In this document: piece after piece, positions 8,816-16,709 of the stretch
Layout: the number at the start of each line of letters is the position of its first letter
Numbering within the stretch: position 1 is the first letter of the stretch
Assembly (NCBI RefSeq): GCF_014203595.1
Contig: NZ_JACHJK010000028.1
Span: forward strand, 1-53,432
Direction: 5' to 3'
DNA: 53,432 nt
Source of the DNA: Streptomyces echinatus
Lineage (GTDB): Bacteria; Actinomycetota; Actinomycetes; Streptomycetales; Streptomycetaceae
Notes under the pieces: generated by a model
What the model was told of the DNA's origin: nothing
Seen by the model: only the letters and a program-made list of their open reading frames with translations
The model's database searches: none
Program-made: the position numbers and the translations under genes

Positions 8816-8860
8816 GGGTCTGGCATAGCTGGGAGGCCCTCAGCCAGCTATGCCAGACCC
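8816..8860. terminator. 17-bp perfect hairpin after the protease gene
   Basis: GGGTCTGGCATAGCTGG (8816-8832) and its exact complement (8844-8860) with an 11-base loop. It lies about 100 bp after the protease stop and is the probable end of the IetAS-like operon. No T run follows, as is common in Streptomyces. Confidence 0.65.
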
Positions 8861-9173
8861 GAGCTCTGACTCGATGCTCCAGCGCCCAGAACCGGGGTGT
8901 CGGTTCAGCGCAGCAGTCGCCGATTTACCGCAGGGTCGACGGTCGGGGCGCGGGCGAGGGAAGGGAGAGCGTAGGGGCAGCTTCCGCTAGCTGGCCGGTA
9001 TGCACAGCCGTCGCCCGGGCGCTGGTGGCGTACCCAGCCCGCCGGGACCGGCCGGACGGCCAGATGCCCTCTCCCCTACGGTCGAGCCGCTAGCATGCGC
9101 GGGCGGGGCTGTGCCGGCCCGCCGCCGGTAGAGTCCCGCGCCTCGTGTTCTCAGTGCGATAGCGCCGGGCGGT
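8861..9173. other. Non-coding gap
   Basis: No natural frame is seen between the protease terminator and the stop of the 9174-9671 gene. GC-rich short repeats only. Confidence 0.45.
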
Positions 9174-9671
9174 TCACTGCTGCACGCCGTAGGAGACTTT
9201 GACTCCCGCCTGCAACTGTTCGCGGCCCTTGATCACAGGGGCCCTGTCGCCGATCTGAACGCGGTACTGAGTAGTTCCACTGGGGACGCCACTGACGGAC
9301 AGAGGCCAGGTGCAGCTGTCCCCGACGACTTCCCCCGCTATGCCATCGACGAGCGTGCCCTGCGCCAGCTTGTGCCCGTCCAGGTCGGACACGGTCACGG
9401 CTGTGCCGCCGCGCAGGTCGGCGAAGTCGTCTGTGCCGACGCATCCTTCACCATCCTGGCCGTTCACCCAGGAACCGAACACCGTGACCTTGCCGGTCGC
9501 CGTGAACGCAGGCCCGGAGGGAACGTCGGCGTCACTGGCCGAGGTCGCCCACCACACCGTGCCGGTGATCGCCGCACCGGCAACGGCTCCGAGCGCGGCG
9601 GCTAGCGCGGGATGGAAACGGCGGGAGGCGGTGGCTTGTGCGGCTATGCCCGGGGGCGGCGTCTGTGACAT
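9174..9671 (-). CDS. Membrane-anchored hypothetical protein
   Basis: 165 aa. A short cytosolic head with basic residues is followed by a single Ala/Gly-rich membrane segment (about residues 22-43), then an outward domain with two to three Cys (EGCVGTDDF, DSCTWPL) that may form a disulfide. The exported part is beta-rich with hydrophobic-turn repeats. Typical of small Streptomyces cell-surface lipoprotein-like proteins, but no lipobox is seen. Function unknown. The next gene on the same strand, 9732-10088, is also exported, so both may work at the envelope. Confidence 0.68.
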   Translation of the reverse strand: MSQTPPPGIAAQATASRRFHPALAAALGAVAGAAITGTVWWATSASDADVPSGPAFTATGKVTVFGSWVNGQDGEGCVGTDDFADLRGGTAVTVSDLDGHKLAQGTLVDGIAGEVVGDSCTWPLSVSGVPSGTTQYRVQIGDRAPVIKGREQLQAGVKVSYGVQQ

Positions 9672-9731
9672 GCCGGGGATGATCGCAGGTATCCACGGCT
9701 TCCTACCCGCAGATATACGGGAGCGGTTGCG

Positions 9732-10088
9732 TCAGTCGGTCTGCATACAGGTGTGGGCCCGGGCGTACCGCTTGGCCATCCACCCGGCGGTGCCGGCGCG
9801 CAGACCGGTCGTCTTGCGGGTGCCGGATGCGCTGCCGCTGTCGTAGGCCAGGCGCACCCGCCACCAGTCCCCGTGTGCCTTGTCGGCGTACACCGTGTCA
9901 CCCCGGTGGAGCAGGCCGCGGACGGTGCCGTTGCCTGGGCCTGTGCGCAGCCGCACGCCGTCGCCGGTCACCTGGTAGCCGCAGGAGTTGAAGTGCGGCC
10001 CGGCCGTGACTGTGGCGGAGGCCTGCGGCAGGCAGGCGGCGGAGGCAAGGACGATGGCAGCCGTCGTAAGGATGAGTCGTCGGATCAT
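9732..10088 (-). CDS. Secreted SH3-like small protein
   Basis: 118 aa, beginning MIRRLILTTAAIVLASA. A GGGGG box stands nine bases before this ATG, which is why it is preferred to a TTG nine bases further out. It has a classical signal peptide (basic head, hydrophobic core, ASA-like cleavage near residue 23-26). The mature part has GDGVRLRTGPGNGTVRGLL, GDTVYADKAHGDWWRV and a final GWMAKRYA, the pattern of bacterial SH3 domains that bind cell-wall peptides. Two Cys flank the domain. Likely secreted or wall-bound. Confidence 0.75.
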   Translation of the reverse strand: MIRRLILTTAAIVLASAACLPQASATVTAGPHFNSCGYQVTGDGVRLRTGPGNGTVRGLLHRGDTVYADKAHGDWWRVRLAYDSGSASGTRKTTGLRAGTAGWMAKRYARAHTCMQTD

Positions 10089-10304
10089 GCCGGGCAACCC
10101 CCAATCCGGCGTCCGCCGTCACGGGTACCACGGCAACGTCACCCACGCGAGTGCCGGGCGGCGCGGGCACGGCGCGCCGCCGGCGTCGCCGCGGCGCCGG
10201 TCCTGCGGAGTGTTTCGGTTCGCTGGGCGGAGTGCTGTACGTGCGGGCCGGCTGGGCAGGAGTGCACGGTGGAAGCGTGCCGTTCGGACAGAAGCGGATC
10301 CAGC

Positions 10305-10634
10305 ATGGGTGAGCGCGACGACGACGGCCGTGAGGCCGCTCTGCAGGAGGAGATCGAGCAGCTGAAGGCAGCGCTCGAATCGCGTGCCGTCATCGACCAG
10401 GCGATCGGCGTCGTCGTGGCCCACGGCCGCCTGCCCTCCCGGCAGGCCCGCGAGGTCCTCATCGAGGTCTCGCAGCACACCAACACCAAACTCCGCGAGG
10501 TCGCGACCCACCTGGTGCAGTGGCCGATGTGCGCCTGGCTACCACCCGAGATCCGCACTGCCTTGGACGCAGCACTTCAACGCCGCACATCCCGCGACCG
10601 CACCGAAGAGCCACCCCCGGCCAGCAGCTCTTGA
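10305..10634 (+). CDS. ANTAR-domain RNA-binding protein
   Basis: 109 aa. A short coiled coil (about residues 12-27) precedes a canonical ANTAR domain (SRAVIDQAIGVVVAHGRLP, then a conserved helix ending LREVATHLV). ANTAR domains bind paired hexaloop RNA hairpins and prevent transcription termination. No receiver, GAF or PAS sensor is attached, so activity would be set by amount or partner. The C-terminal tail is Pro/Ser/Arg-rich. ATG start is supported by AAGCGGA upstream. Nearby hairpins in the plasmid could be targets, but I could not demonstrate a two-hexaloop site. Confidence 0.82.
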   Translation: MGERDDDGREAALQEEIEQLKAALESRAVIDQAIGVVVAHGRLPSRQAREVLIEVSQHTNTKLREVATHLVQWPMCAWLPPEIRTALDAALQRRTSRDRTEEPPPASSS

Positions 10635-10706
10635 GGCGAGGCGCGGCGGGCGCCACCCCCACCCCGCAACGAGGACGGCCGCCGCCGCGGGCGGTGTCGT
10701 CCCGCT

Positions 10707-11261
10707 CTACAGGTCGAAGTCGACGTGCTCGACGTCGGTGAACTCCACCGCCAGGCCGGGGGCGCGGCGCCCTGCGTCGCGGAAGTACATCTCCCCGAGG
10801 CCTTCGGCGGTGATCTCGCGCAGCTGCTGCTCACTCGCGCCTGCCTGCTGGGCATCGAAGAGGCGGGCCGCATAAGCGGGCGGCAGGGCGATCGTCAGAT
10901 GCCGCACGCGGGCATCATCGGAGGTTCCGGGTGCGGCGGTGAACCCGAACCGGGCGCGGGTCTCGATGACGAGCCCCGTGCTGGTGGCGGCCTGACGCCG
11001 GGCCTGCTCACGGACGCGGGGCTGCCAGCGTGCGCGGACGGCGTCGGCCAGGCGCTGGGCGAGATCGGCGCGGGGCCGGCGGATCTGGTCCTTCACGTAG
11101 CGCTCCACGGTGCGTTGGGAGACGCCGAGCAGTGCGGCCACCGGCCGGGTGCCCTTGAGCTGCTTCACCAGATAACGCATCTGTGCGCCCGCGGACTTCG
11201 GGATCGGGCGGGTGAACGCTCTTTGCGTTGCGCGGTCCAGGCCATCGGAGACCAGACCCAT
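10707..11261 (-). CDS. tpg: Telomere terminal protein Tpg
   Basis: 184 aa, the usual Tpg length. The N-terminus (GLDRATQRAFTRPIPKSAGA) and the HTH-like LLGVSQRTVERYVKDQIRRP are near-textbook Tpg. The later region (LTIALPPAYAARLFDAQ, EVEFTDVEH-type ending) also matches. Tpg is covalently joined to the 5' end and primes patching of the telomere 3' overhang by DNA polymerase. It lies downstream of the helicase and initiator genes on the same strand. The partner Tap normally needed to recruit Tpg is not seen in this window. Confidence 0.95.
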   Translation of the reverse strand: MGLVSDGLDRATQRAFTRPIPKSAGAQMRYLVKQLKGTRPVAALLGVSQRTVERYVKDQIRRPRADLAQRLADAVRARWQPRVREQARRQAATSTGLVIETRARFGFTAAPGTSDDARVRHLTIALPPAYAARLFDAQQAGASEQQLREITAEGLGEMYFRDAGRRAPGLAVEFTDVEHVDFDL

Positions 11262-11392
11262 GGGAGGGACTTCCTTTCAAGATCGGCTGTACGGGCCCGT
11301 GAGGGCCGAACGCCGGGTCCGGCGGGGGAATTGACGCCGGGGCAGGTGATCGGCCGGGAGAGGGGCACTGACGGCGCTTGCGAGGTCTCCTG

Positions 11393-12787
11393 TCAGGTGT
11401 AGGCCATGTCCACGAACCGGGAGTAGTGCAGCTGCGCGGCCACGGTGACGCAGGCGGTGGGCCCGAGCCGGTTCTTCTCCACGACGAGGTCGACTTCCCC
11501 GGCCCGCGCCGATTCCTTGTCGTCCGCATCGGGCCGTTCGACCTTGATCACGACGGACGCGTCGTTCTTGATCGCCCGGGATTCGCGCATGAAACCGTCG
11601 TCGTTGAGCTGGGACAGGGCGATGACGTGGCAGCCGAGCTGGACGGAGAGGTTCTTCAGGCCCCTCGACACCGACGCGACGGCCTGTTCACGGGTGGTGT
11701 TGCGGGAGTGAGCGACCTCGACGAGTTGCAGGTAGTCCACGACGAGCAGGTCCAGGCCGTCGGCGCGGGCGCAGGCCCTGGCGGCCGAGGCGATGTCGCC
11801 GAGTGACGCGCCGTCGGGCCGGTAGACCCGCAGCGGCAGTGTCTTGAACAGCTCGGGGCCCAGGCGCCGGACGGTCTCCCAGCCTTCCGGGGTGAGGCCG
11901 CCCTGATGCGTCAGGTGGTGCAGGGGGATCGCCCCTTCGGCAGCGGTGATCTTCTGCATGAGTTCGGTGCCGCTCATCTCCAGCGAGGAGAACATCACCT
12001 TCGCGCCCGTCTTGGCGGCGGCCACGGCCGCGTTGAGCGCCAGCGTGCTCTTGCCGACGCCGGACTGCGCGGCCACGACGGTGATGTTGCCCGGCTGCAT
12101 CCCCGAGGTGAGCGTGTCGAGATCGGCGAACCCGTACGTCAGACCGATCTTCTTGCCGTCCTGGATATCCTCAGTGTCCGCGACGAACTGCCAGTACAGG
12201 TCATCGACCGTGGGCGGCGCCTGGGAGAGGCCCGGGGTGCCCGCGATGATCCCGGTGAGCTGCTGCTCGACCAGGTCGCGCACCTCGTCCTCGTCCCCGG
12301 CCTCGCTGTAGGCGTACTCCAGGATGGCCTGCGCCGACTCGATGACCGCCCGCCGGTACGCCTTGGCCCGCACGATCTCGGCGTACTGCTGGCCGTTGGC
12401 GGGCGTGGGCACGGCCTGGACGCAGGTATGCAGGTAGGCCCGGCCGCCGACACGGGCCAGCTCGCCGCTGCGGGTCAGCGCATCGGCGACCGTGACCGGG
12501 TCCACCGGCTCGCCGGCCCCGCGCACCTCCAGGATCGCGCGGTGAATCACCTGATGCGCGGGCCGGTAGTACTCCCCGGCGACGATGCCCGTCTCCAGGA
12601 TCTCGGCGAAGAACCGGTGCAAGCTGCTGCCCGGACTGCCGGACAGCAGCAGCGCACCCAGGACCGACTGTTCGGCCTCGAGGTCCTGCGGCGGCACGCG
12701 GGTGAACGCGGCAGCCGTCCGGCCGCCGTCCGGTTCGCGGGCATCGCCAGGGGTGTCGTGGTGCTGGGCAGGAACGCTGGTGGACAC
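11393..12787 (-). CDS. DnaB-like replicative helicase of the plasmid (Rep2-type)
   Basis: 464 aa from the GTG with GGAG eleven bases upstream; longer in-frame openings upstream are not protein-like. The N-terminal DnaB domain starts RVPPQDLEAEQSVLGALLL. The RecA-like domain has Walker A AQSGVGKST (about residue 240), Walker B LLVVDYLQL, and the C-terminal HYSRFVDMAYT typical of actinobacterial DnaB. Differences from chromosomal DnaB (AQSGVGKS for ARPAMGKS, shorter linker) mark it as a plasmid version. In linear plasmids of the pSLA2 type the second replication gene encodes a helicase-like protein next to the initiator gene, as here. Confidence 0.9.
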   Translation of the reverse strand: MSTSVPAQHHDTPGDAREPDGGRTAAAFTRVPPQDLEAEQSVLGALLLSGSPGSSLHRFFAEILETGIVAGEYYRPAHQVIHRAILEVRGAGEPVDPVTVADALTRSGELARVGGRAYLHTCVQAVPTPANGQQYAEIVRAKAYRRAVIESAQAILEYAYSEAGDEDEVRDLVEQQLTGIIAGTPGLSQAPPTVDDLYWQFVADTEDIQDGKKIGLTYGFADLDTLTSGMQPGNITVVAAQSGVGKSTLALNAAVAAAKTGAKVMFSSLEMSGTELMQKITAAEGAIPLHHLTHQGGLTPEGWETVRRLGPELFKTLPLRVYRPDGASLGDIASAARACARADGLDLLVVDYLQLVEVAHSRNTTREQAVASVSRGLKNLSVQLGCHVIALSQLNDDGFMRESRAIKNDASVVIKVERPDADDKESARAGEVDLVVEKNRLGPTACVTVAAQLHYSRFVDMAYT

Positions 12788-12870
12788 TGGGGGTCTCCTG
12801 ATTCGGTCAAGGGCGTTCAGGGGAATCCACGGGCCGCTCCCCTGCACGGGAGCGGCCCGCACCAGATGAG

Positions 12871-13929
12871 TCAGGTGGCAGGCACGGTCATCGCGCACTC
12901 CACGCATCCGGCCCGGTAGCGGGCCGGATGATCCGGGCACCGCTCACGGCCGCCGGCCCCGCCCGCCAGACGCGGCCGGACCCTGTCGTAGAGGCGCAGG
13001 TCATCCACCCAGCCCGGCAGGCACTTCGTCCACGACACCGCGCCACGGGTGTTCTTCAGGATCTCCGTCTCCAGCAGCACCCGGTGCTCATCGTCCAACC
13101 CGGTCAGTGCCGGCCAGCCCTGCTCCCGCATCGCCCGCAGCAACCGCGGCGCACACCTGCGGGCAGTCGCCGCCCCCGCCTGCCACCGCTTCATGTGCTG
13201 AAGGAACGCCGCTGCCTCAGACAGCTCCGCCGGACCGAAGTCGGGAGCAACGTCGCCCTGCCGCTCCCGCTGTGACGGCAGCGACCGCGTGGGGTCGGTG
13301 AGGGGGTTGGGGGAGGAGGAATCCTCCTCCTCCGGGGGGTGTGGGGGGGGAGAGACGGATCGCGGGTTTTCCGCATTCCGGCTCTGACCTGGCGAAACGC
13401 GGGTTTCCGGATCGCGGGTTTTCCGCGATCCGGGTCCGGACTGCGGGTTTTCCGCATTCCGGCTCTGACCTGGCGAAACGCGGGTTTCCAGCGATCCGGG
13501 GTCCTGGGGATCGCGGGTTTCCCGCACTTCGGGCCTGACCTGCTGTGTTGCGGCGATGCCGAGGTCGACGTACTGAGCGTTGTTCGCAGGGTTGCGGTAC
13601 ACCCGGGTGACCCAGGTGGGGCGCTGAGTGGACTCGTCGAACACGCTGACGCGGGCAAGGTGGCCGGCGGCCGTCAGCCGTTTCGCGATCCCGTTGTAGC
13701 GGTCCTTGCCCATCTTCCAGCCCTGCGCCTGGAGGTCGGCGCGAATCGCCTCCATGGTCGACGGCAGGCGCGGGTCCCGGAGCAGCAGCTCCGCCAGGAC
13801 ACCTAGGTCTTCGGGCTGGAGGCCCGGCGTGCGGATGAGTTCACGCCGCAGGATGACCTCCTCCGGCGGCTCCCAGCCTCTCTCAAAGCGGCCTGAGCCG
13901 AAGTCGTCATCGTTCTTCGTGTGGTGCAA
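12871..13929 (-). CDS. Replication initiator-like winged-helix protein (Rep1-type)
   Basis: 352 aa. The N-terminal 100 residues read as a winged helix (LQPEDLGVLAELLLRDPRLP, then AIRADLQAQGWKMGKDRY and RLTAAGHLARVSV with a beta wing). A central low-complexity linker contains the 15-residue peptide ETRVSPGQSRNAENP twice, encoded by the iteron array. A second helical domain follows (EAAAFLQHMKRWQAG through CLPGWVDDLRLYDRV), and the end has CPDHPARYRAGCVEC, a possible zinc site. Position upstream of the helicase and the embedded iterons match the rep1 arrangement described for Streptomyces linear plasmids. Confidence 0.82.
   Translation of the reverse strand: MHHTKNDDDFGSGRFERGWEPPEEVILRRELIRTPGLQPEDLGVLAELLLRDPRLPSTMEAIRADLQAQGWKMGKDRYNGIAKRLTAAGHLARVSVFDESTQRPTWVTRVYRNPANNAQYVDLGIAATQQVRPEVRETRDPQDPGSLETRVSPGQSRNAENPQSGPGSRKTRDPETRVSPGQSRNAENPRSVSPPPHPPEEEDSSSPNPLTDPTRSLPSQRERQGDVAPDFGPAELSEAAAFLQHMKRWQAGAATARRCAPRLLRAMREQGWPALTGLDDEHRVLLETEILKNTRGAVSWTKCLPGWVDDLRLYDRVRPRLAGGAGGRERCPDHPARYRAGCVECAMTVPAT
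13362..13525. repeat. Iteron array inside the initiator gene, probable origin
   Basis: Six copies of GCGGGTTTyCCGC or close variants: 13362-13374, 13399-13410, 13414-13426, 13443-13455, 13480-13489 and 13513-13525. A 47-bp block (13362-13408) recurs identically at 13443-13489, 81 bp (27 codons) apart. The core is itself a partial palindrome (GCGG/CCGC). The array falls in the linker-coding part of the initiator gene, where protein sequence is freest. In pSLA2-like plasmids the initiator binds iterons within its own gene and replication runs from there toward both telomeres. Confidence 0.85.
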
Positions 13930-14133
13930 CGGGGTACATCTCCCCAGGTAGGGGAGCCGCGACCAGCGAATGTGACCTACAAGGATCCCGGAGTAGTGGC
14001 GTTGCGCAATCTGGTGCGCATACTCTGGGTATAGGTGACCACGCGGGCTCTAGGGCTCACGGGCATCACCCGGCAGACGAGGTCACCTCGCTGCTCACGA
14101 CTCAAAGCTTTCGCGGGCTGGTGAGTCGATTTG

Positions 14134-14182
14134 CTAGGAAGCGGTCCTGTTGTGGCGACAGGGCCGCTTCGGCGTTTCCTAG
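14134..14182 (-). terminator. Long hairpin after the XRE gene
   Basis: GAAGCGGtCCTGT pairs with ACAGGgCCGCTTC around 14138-14170, with an outer TAGGAA/TTTCCTA pairing. It lies just past the stop of the minus-strand XRE gene. The stretch 13930-14133 before it probably holds the initiator promoter; an AGGTGACC/GGTCACCT inverted pair near 14034 and 14081 is visible. Confidence 0.6.
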
Positions 14183-14206
14183 GGGGGCCAGTCGACGCCG
14201 TGCACC

Positions 14207-14488
14207 TCAGCCTGCTTTCGCAAGGTCGGAGCCGAGGGCTGCCTCGGGGTGCTTGTCGGCCCACCCCCTGAGCAAGCGGAGGTATGCGTCGCGATGCCGC
14301 CGACGCGGCATGGACTGGCCGTTCTCCCAGCGTAGAAACGCCATCCGGTGTACGCCGAAGGCTTGAGCGACCTCTTCCTGAGTGAGCCCAGAGGCTTTGC
14401 GGAGCCTGGCCCGGACCTCAGGAGAAGGAAGGACGTCCACAGGCCGACTGAGCAGCGCGTCTACAGCCTCGTTCAGATCATTCATCAC
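14207..14488 (-). CDS. XRE-family HTH regulator
   Basis: 93 aa, almost entirely a single Cro/CI-type helix-turn-helix: RARLRKASGLTQEEVAQAFG, then VHRMAFLRWENGQSMPRRRH (residues about 25-65). No effector domain. GGGGGAG precedes the ATG. It faces away from the HAD gene that begins 155 bp to its right, so it could control both itself and the 14.6-16.1 kb pair from the shared upstream region. Confidence 0.82.
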   Translation of the reverse strand: MMNDLNEAVDALLSRPVDVLPSPEVRARLRKASGLTQEEVAQAFGVHRMAFLRWENGQSMPRRRHRDAYLRLLRGWADKHPEAALGSDLAKAG

Positions 14489-14643
14489 TCCCCCTTCCTT
14501 GTGATCTCAAACTGTACATAGAAAGCAGCTCCCGCTAGAGCATTTGAGGGCATGTCGGCTGCGCTTGGTTCTGGACTGCCATCTGTAAGGGCGGTGCTGC
14601 TGCAAGCATCTGCACAGCTGTAGCCATAGGTAGAGTCGCCTGC

Positions 14644-15288
14644 ATGCCCCTCGCCCTCTTCGACTTGGACGGCACGCTTGTTGACCGCCAGTCGGCGCTT
14701 GACGATGCCGTGAGCACCCTGTGCTGTGCGCACGCCCTTCCACCAGACGTCGAACAGTGGCTGCGCACTGAGCTGGTCGACCGGGCGACCGTCGGTGACT
14801 TCGCGCGGCTGCGGGAAGCCTTTGGCCTGGAGGCGTCGGCCGCGGACCTGTGGCAGGAGTACGTCGGCCTTATGGCGTGTGCCGTCACCTGCCGTCCCGA
14901 GGTCCTCGAGGGACTGGCCCGTCTGCGCGCGGCCGCGTGGACGATCGGCGTTGTCACCAACGGGGCCGGCGACATCCAGCGCGCCAAGCTGGCCGCGACC
15001 GGCCTTGCCGCTCTGGCCGATGGCGTTGCGGTCTCGGGTGACTTCGAGATCCGCAAGCCGGATCGGCGCCTCTTCGAACTCGGGGCCACTCGTTGCGGCG
15101 TCAGCCTCGCGGATGGCGGCTGGATGGTCGGCGATAACCCTGCCGGGGACATCGGCGGCGGTCACCAGGCTGGCCTGCGCACTATTTGGCTGCGCGGCCG
15201 ACCCTGGCCCGACGAACTTCCCGCTGCACACCACGTCGTTGACGACGTCACCGACGCCATCACCATCCTGCTCAACGAGACGGAGTAG
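14644..15288 (+). CDS. HAD-family hydrolase (phosphatase-like)
   Basis: 214 aa with the four HAD motifs: FDLDGTLVD (nucleophile D7, acid D9), TNG in VVTNGAG, KPD in IRKPDRRLF, and GDNPAGDIGG. A helical cap lies between motifs I and II, as in subclass I phosphatases of small phosphometabolites. It is followed after 4 bp by a dehydrogenase-like gene, so the two are one operon. Substrate cannot be told from sequence. Confidence 0.9.
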   Translation: MPLALFDLDGTLVDRQSALDDAVSTLCCAHALPPDVEQWLRTELVDRATVGDFARLREAFGLEASAADLWQEYVGLMACAVTCRPEVLEGLARLRAAAWTIGVVTNGAGDIQRAKLAATGLAALADGVAVSGDFEIRKPDRRLFELGATRCGVSLADGGWMVGDNPAGDIGGGHQAGLRTIWLRGRPWPDELPAAHHVVDDVTDAITILLNETE

Positions 15289-15292
15289 CAAC

Positions 15293-16132
15293 GTGGACCA
15301 GTCGACCGTCGGCATCCTCCACCCCGGCAGCATGGGTGCCGCCGTCGCAGCCTGCGCCGCGACCAACGCGGCCGACGTCCTGTGGTGTGCAGCCGGGCGC
15401 AGCTCCGCCTCTGTAGAGCGCGCCACCCGGTTCGGCCTGACGCCCGTAGCCGAGCTTGGCGAGCTGCTGGACCGCAGCGACATCGTCATCAGTCTCTGCC
15501 CGCCGGCTGCTGCCGAAGATCTGGCCCGCGACGTCGCCGCGCACCGCTTCGCCGGGTTGTATGTGGAGGCGAACGCCATCAATCCCTCGCGGGTGCAGCG
15601 GATCGCCGCGCTGCTCGCACCGGACGCGACCGTCGTGGACGGCGGCGTCGTCGGCTCCCCGCCGACCGGCGGCAAGACGCCGACCCTGTATCTGTCCGGC
15701 CCGCACGACGCAACCGAGCACATTGAGGCGCTGTTCGCGGACACTGCCGTCCGGACAGCGAGACTGGGCACGGAGGTAGGGAAGGCATCGGCGCTGAAGC
15801 TGTCGTACGCCTCGTTCCAGAAGACCAGCCGAGTGCTGGTGGCGCTCGCGATCGGCATGGCGCGCGAGCATGGCGTCGACCAGGAGCTCATCCAGGTCGC
15901 CTCCCGGCGTACCGACTCGTACCTCTCCGAGCCGCAGTACGTCGCCAAGACCGCCGCGCGTGCCTGGCGCTGGGGCCCGGAGCTGGAGGAAGCCGCCGAC
16001 ACCCTCGCGGCCGCCGATCTCCCAGCGGAGATGCTGCGCGCGGCCGCGTCCACACTGGCACGGTGGAACGACGTCAAGGACGACGGCGAACTCACGCTCA
16101 CCGACGCCCTGGACCGACTCGCCCAGCCGTAG
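15293..16132 (+). CDS. NAD(P)-binding dehydrogenase with DUF1932 domain
   Basis: 279 aa from a GTG directly after the HAD stop (GGAG of the HAD end serves as ribosome site). The N-terminal Rossmann unit is VGILHPGSMGAAVA with the beta-hydroxyacid dehydrogenase GxxxMG pattern, then VISLCPPAAA and DGGVVGSPPTGG. The C-terminal helical part (ALKLSYASFQKTSRVLVALA) fits DUF1932, found in 6-phosphogluconate dehydrogenase-like proteins. The classical catalytic Lys context is unclear. With the HAD protein it suggests handling of a small phosphorylated hydroxyacid or imine. Confidence 0.85.
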   Translation: MDQSTVGILHPGSMGAAVAACAATNAADVLWCAAGRSSASVERATRFGLTPVAELGELLDRSDIVISLCPPAAAEDLARDVAAHRFAGLYVEANAINPSRVQRIAALLAPDATVVDGGVVGSPPTGGKTPTLYLSGPHDATEHIEALFADTAVRTARLGTEVGKASALKLSYASFQKTSRVLVALAIGMAREHGVDQELIQVASRRTDSYLSEPQYVAKTAARAWRWGPELEEAADTLAAADLPAEMLRAAASTLARWNDVKDDGELTLTDALDRLAQP

Positions 16133-16139
16133 CCCGCAC

Positions 16140-16709
16140 TCATGCCGTCGCTGCGCCTGCTCGCTGCGCCAGCAGCTGGTCGATGAGCTGCGCGGCGTCC
16201 TGCGGCGACGCCGCCGCGGTGTCCACGGTCAGGTTCCAGACCGCGCCTGGGTGGGTGGCCAGGTCCTCGCGAGTCGCGTCCCACGCCGCCAGTCGCGCCG
16301 TAGTGTCGCTATCGCCCCGGCCAACTGATCGCTTTGCGGTTGTCTCCCGAGGGCACCACAGCAGCACCACGAACCAACTCGCTGGATAGCCCTCGACCAG
16401 GGCTCGGATGCCGTCGACCTGCCCGAGGTGCACCACCGGCACCCCGGCCGCGAACGCCGAGTTCAGCCCTGGCCTGTCCAGCACGTACGTGTTGCCATAC
16501 CGCGTGTTCGCGTATACGACATCGCCTGCGGCCTCCAGCTCGTCCAGCTGCTCCACTGTGCCCATCCGGTAGCCAGCCGACTTGCCCGTCCCGACCTTGA
16601 GCCGCGCGAACTGCGCGTACTTCGAGTCCAGATCGGCGAGCGCAGTTGTGACAGTGTCCTTGCCCGACGCCGGCGGGCCGTAGAGGACCACGCCTTGCTT
16701 CTCGGTCAT
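16140..16709 (-). CDS. Guanylate-kinase-like P-loop protein
   Basis: 189 aa. Walker A GPPASGKD (residues about 11-18) is followed by a region like the GMP-binding lid of guanylate kinase (GYRMGTVEQLDEL, then YANTRYGNTYVLDR). A later VVLLWCPRETTAKR replaces the usual IFI-PPS strand. Loop K-D instead of K-S/T is a departure from classical guanylate kinase. Its start overlaps the stop of the upstream HTH-kinase gene by four bases (ATGA), so they are translationally coupled. It converges on the dehydrogenase gene with 7 bp between stops. Confidence 0.8.
   Translation of the reverse strand: MTEKQGVVLYGPPASGKDTVTTALADLDSKYAQFARLKVGTGKSAGYRMGTVEQLDELEAAGDVVYANTRYGNTYVLDRPGLNSAFAAGVPVVHLGQVDGIRALVEGYPASWFVVLLWCPRETTAKRSVGRGDSDTTARLAAWDATREDLATHPGAVWNLTVDTAAASPQDAAQLIDQLLAQRAGAATA

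Noticed and set aside
11906..12919. 337-codon plus-strand frame opposite the helicase gene
   Set aside because: Arg/Gly/Leu/Val-rich shadow; the opposite strand encodes a clear DnaB-like protein.
14485..16284. 599-codon minus-strand frame across the HAD and dehydrogenase genes
   Set aside because: Ser/Ala/Arg-rich antisense of two genes with intact catalytic motifs on the plus strand.
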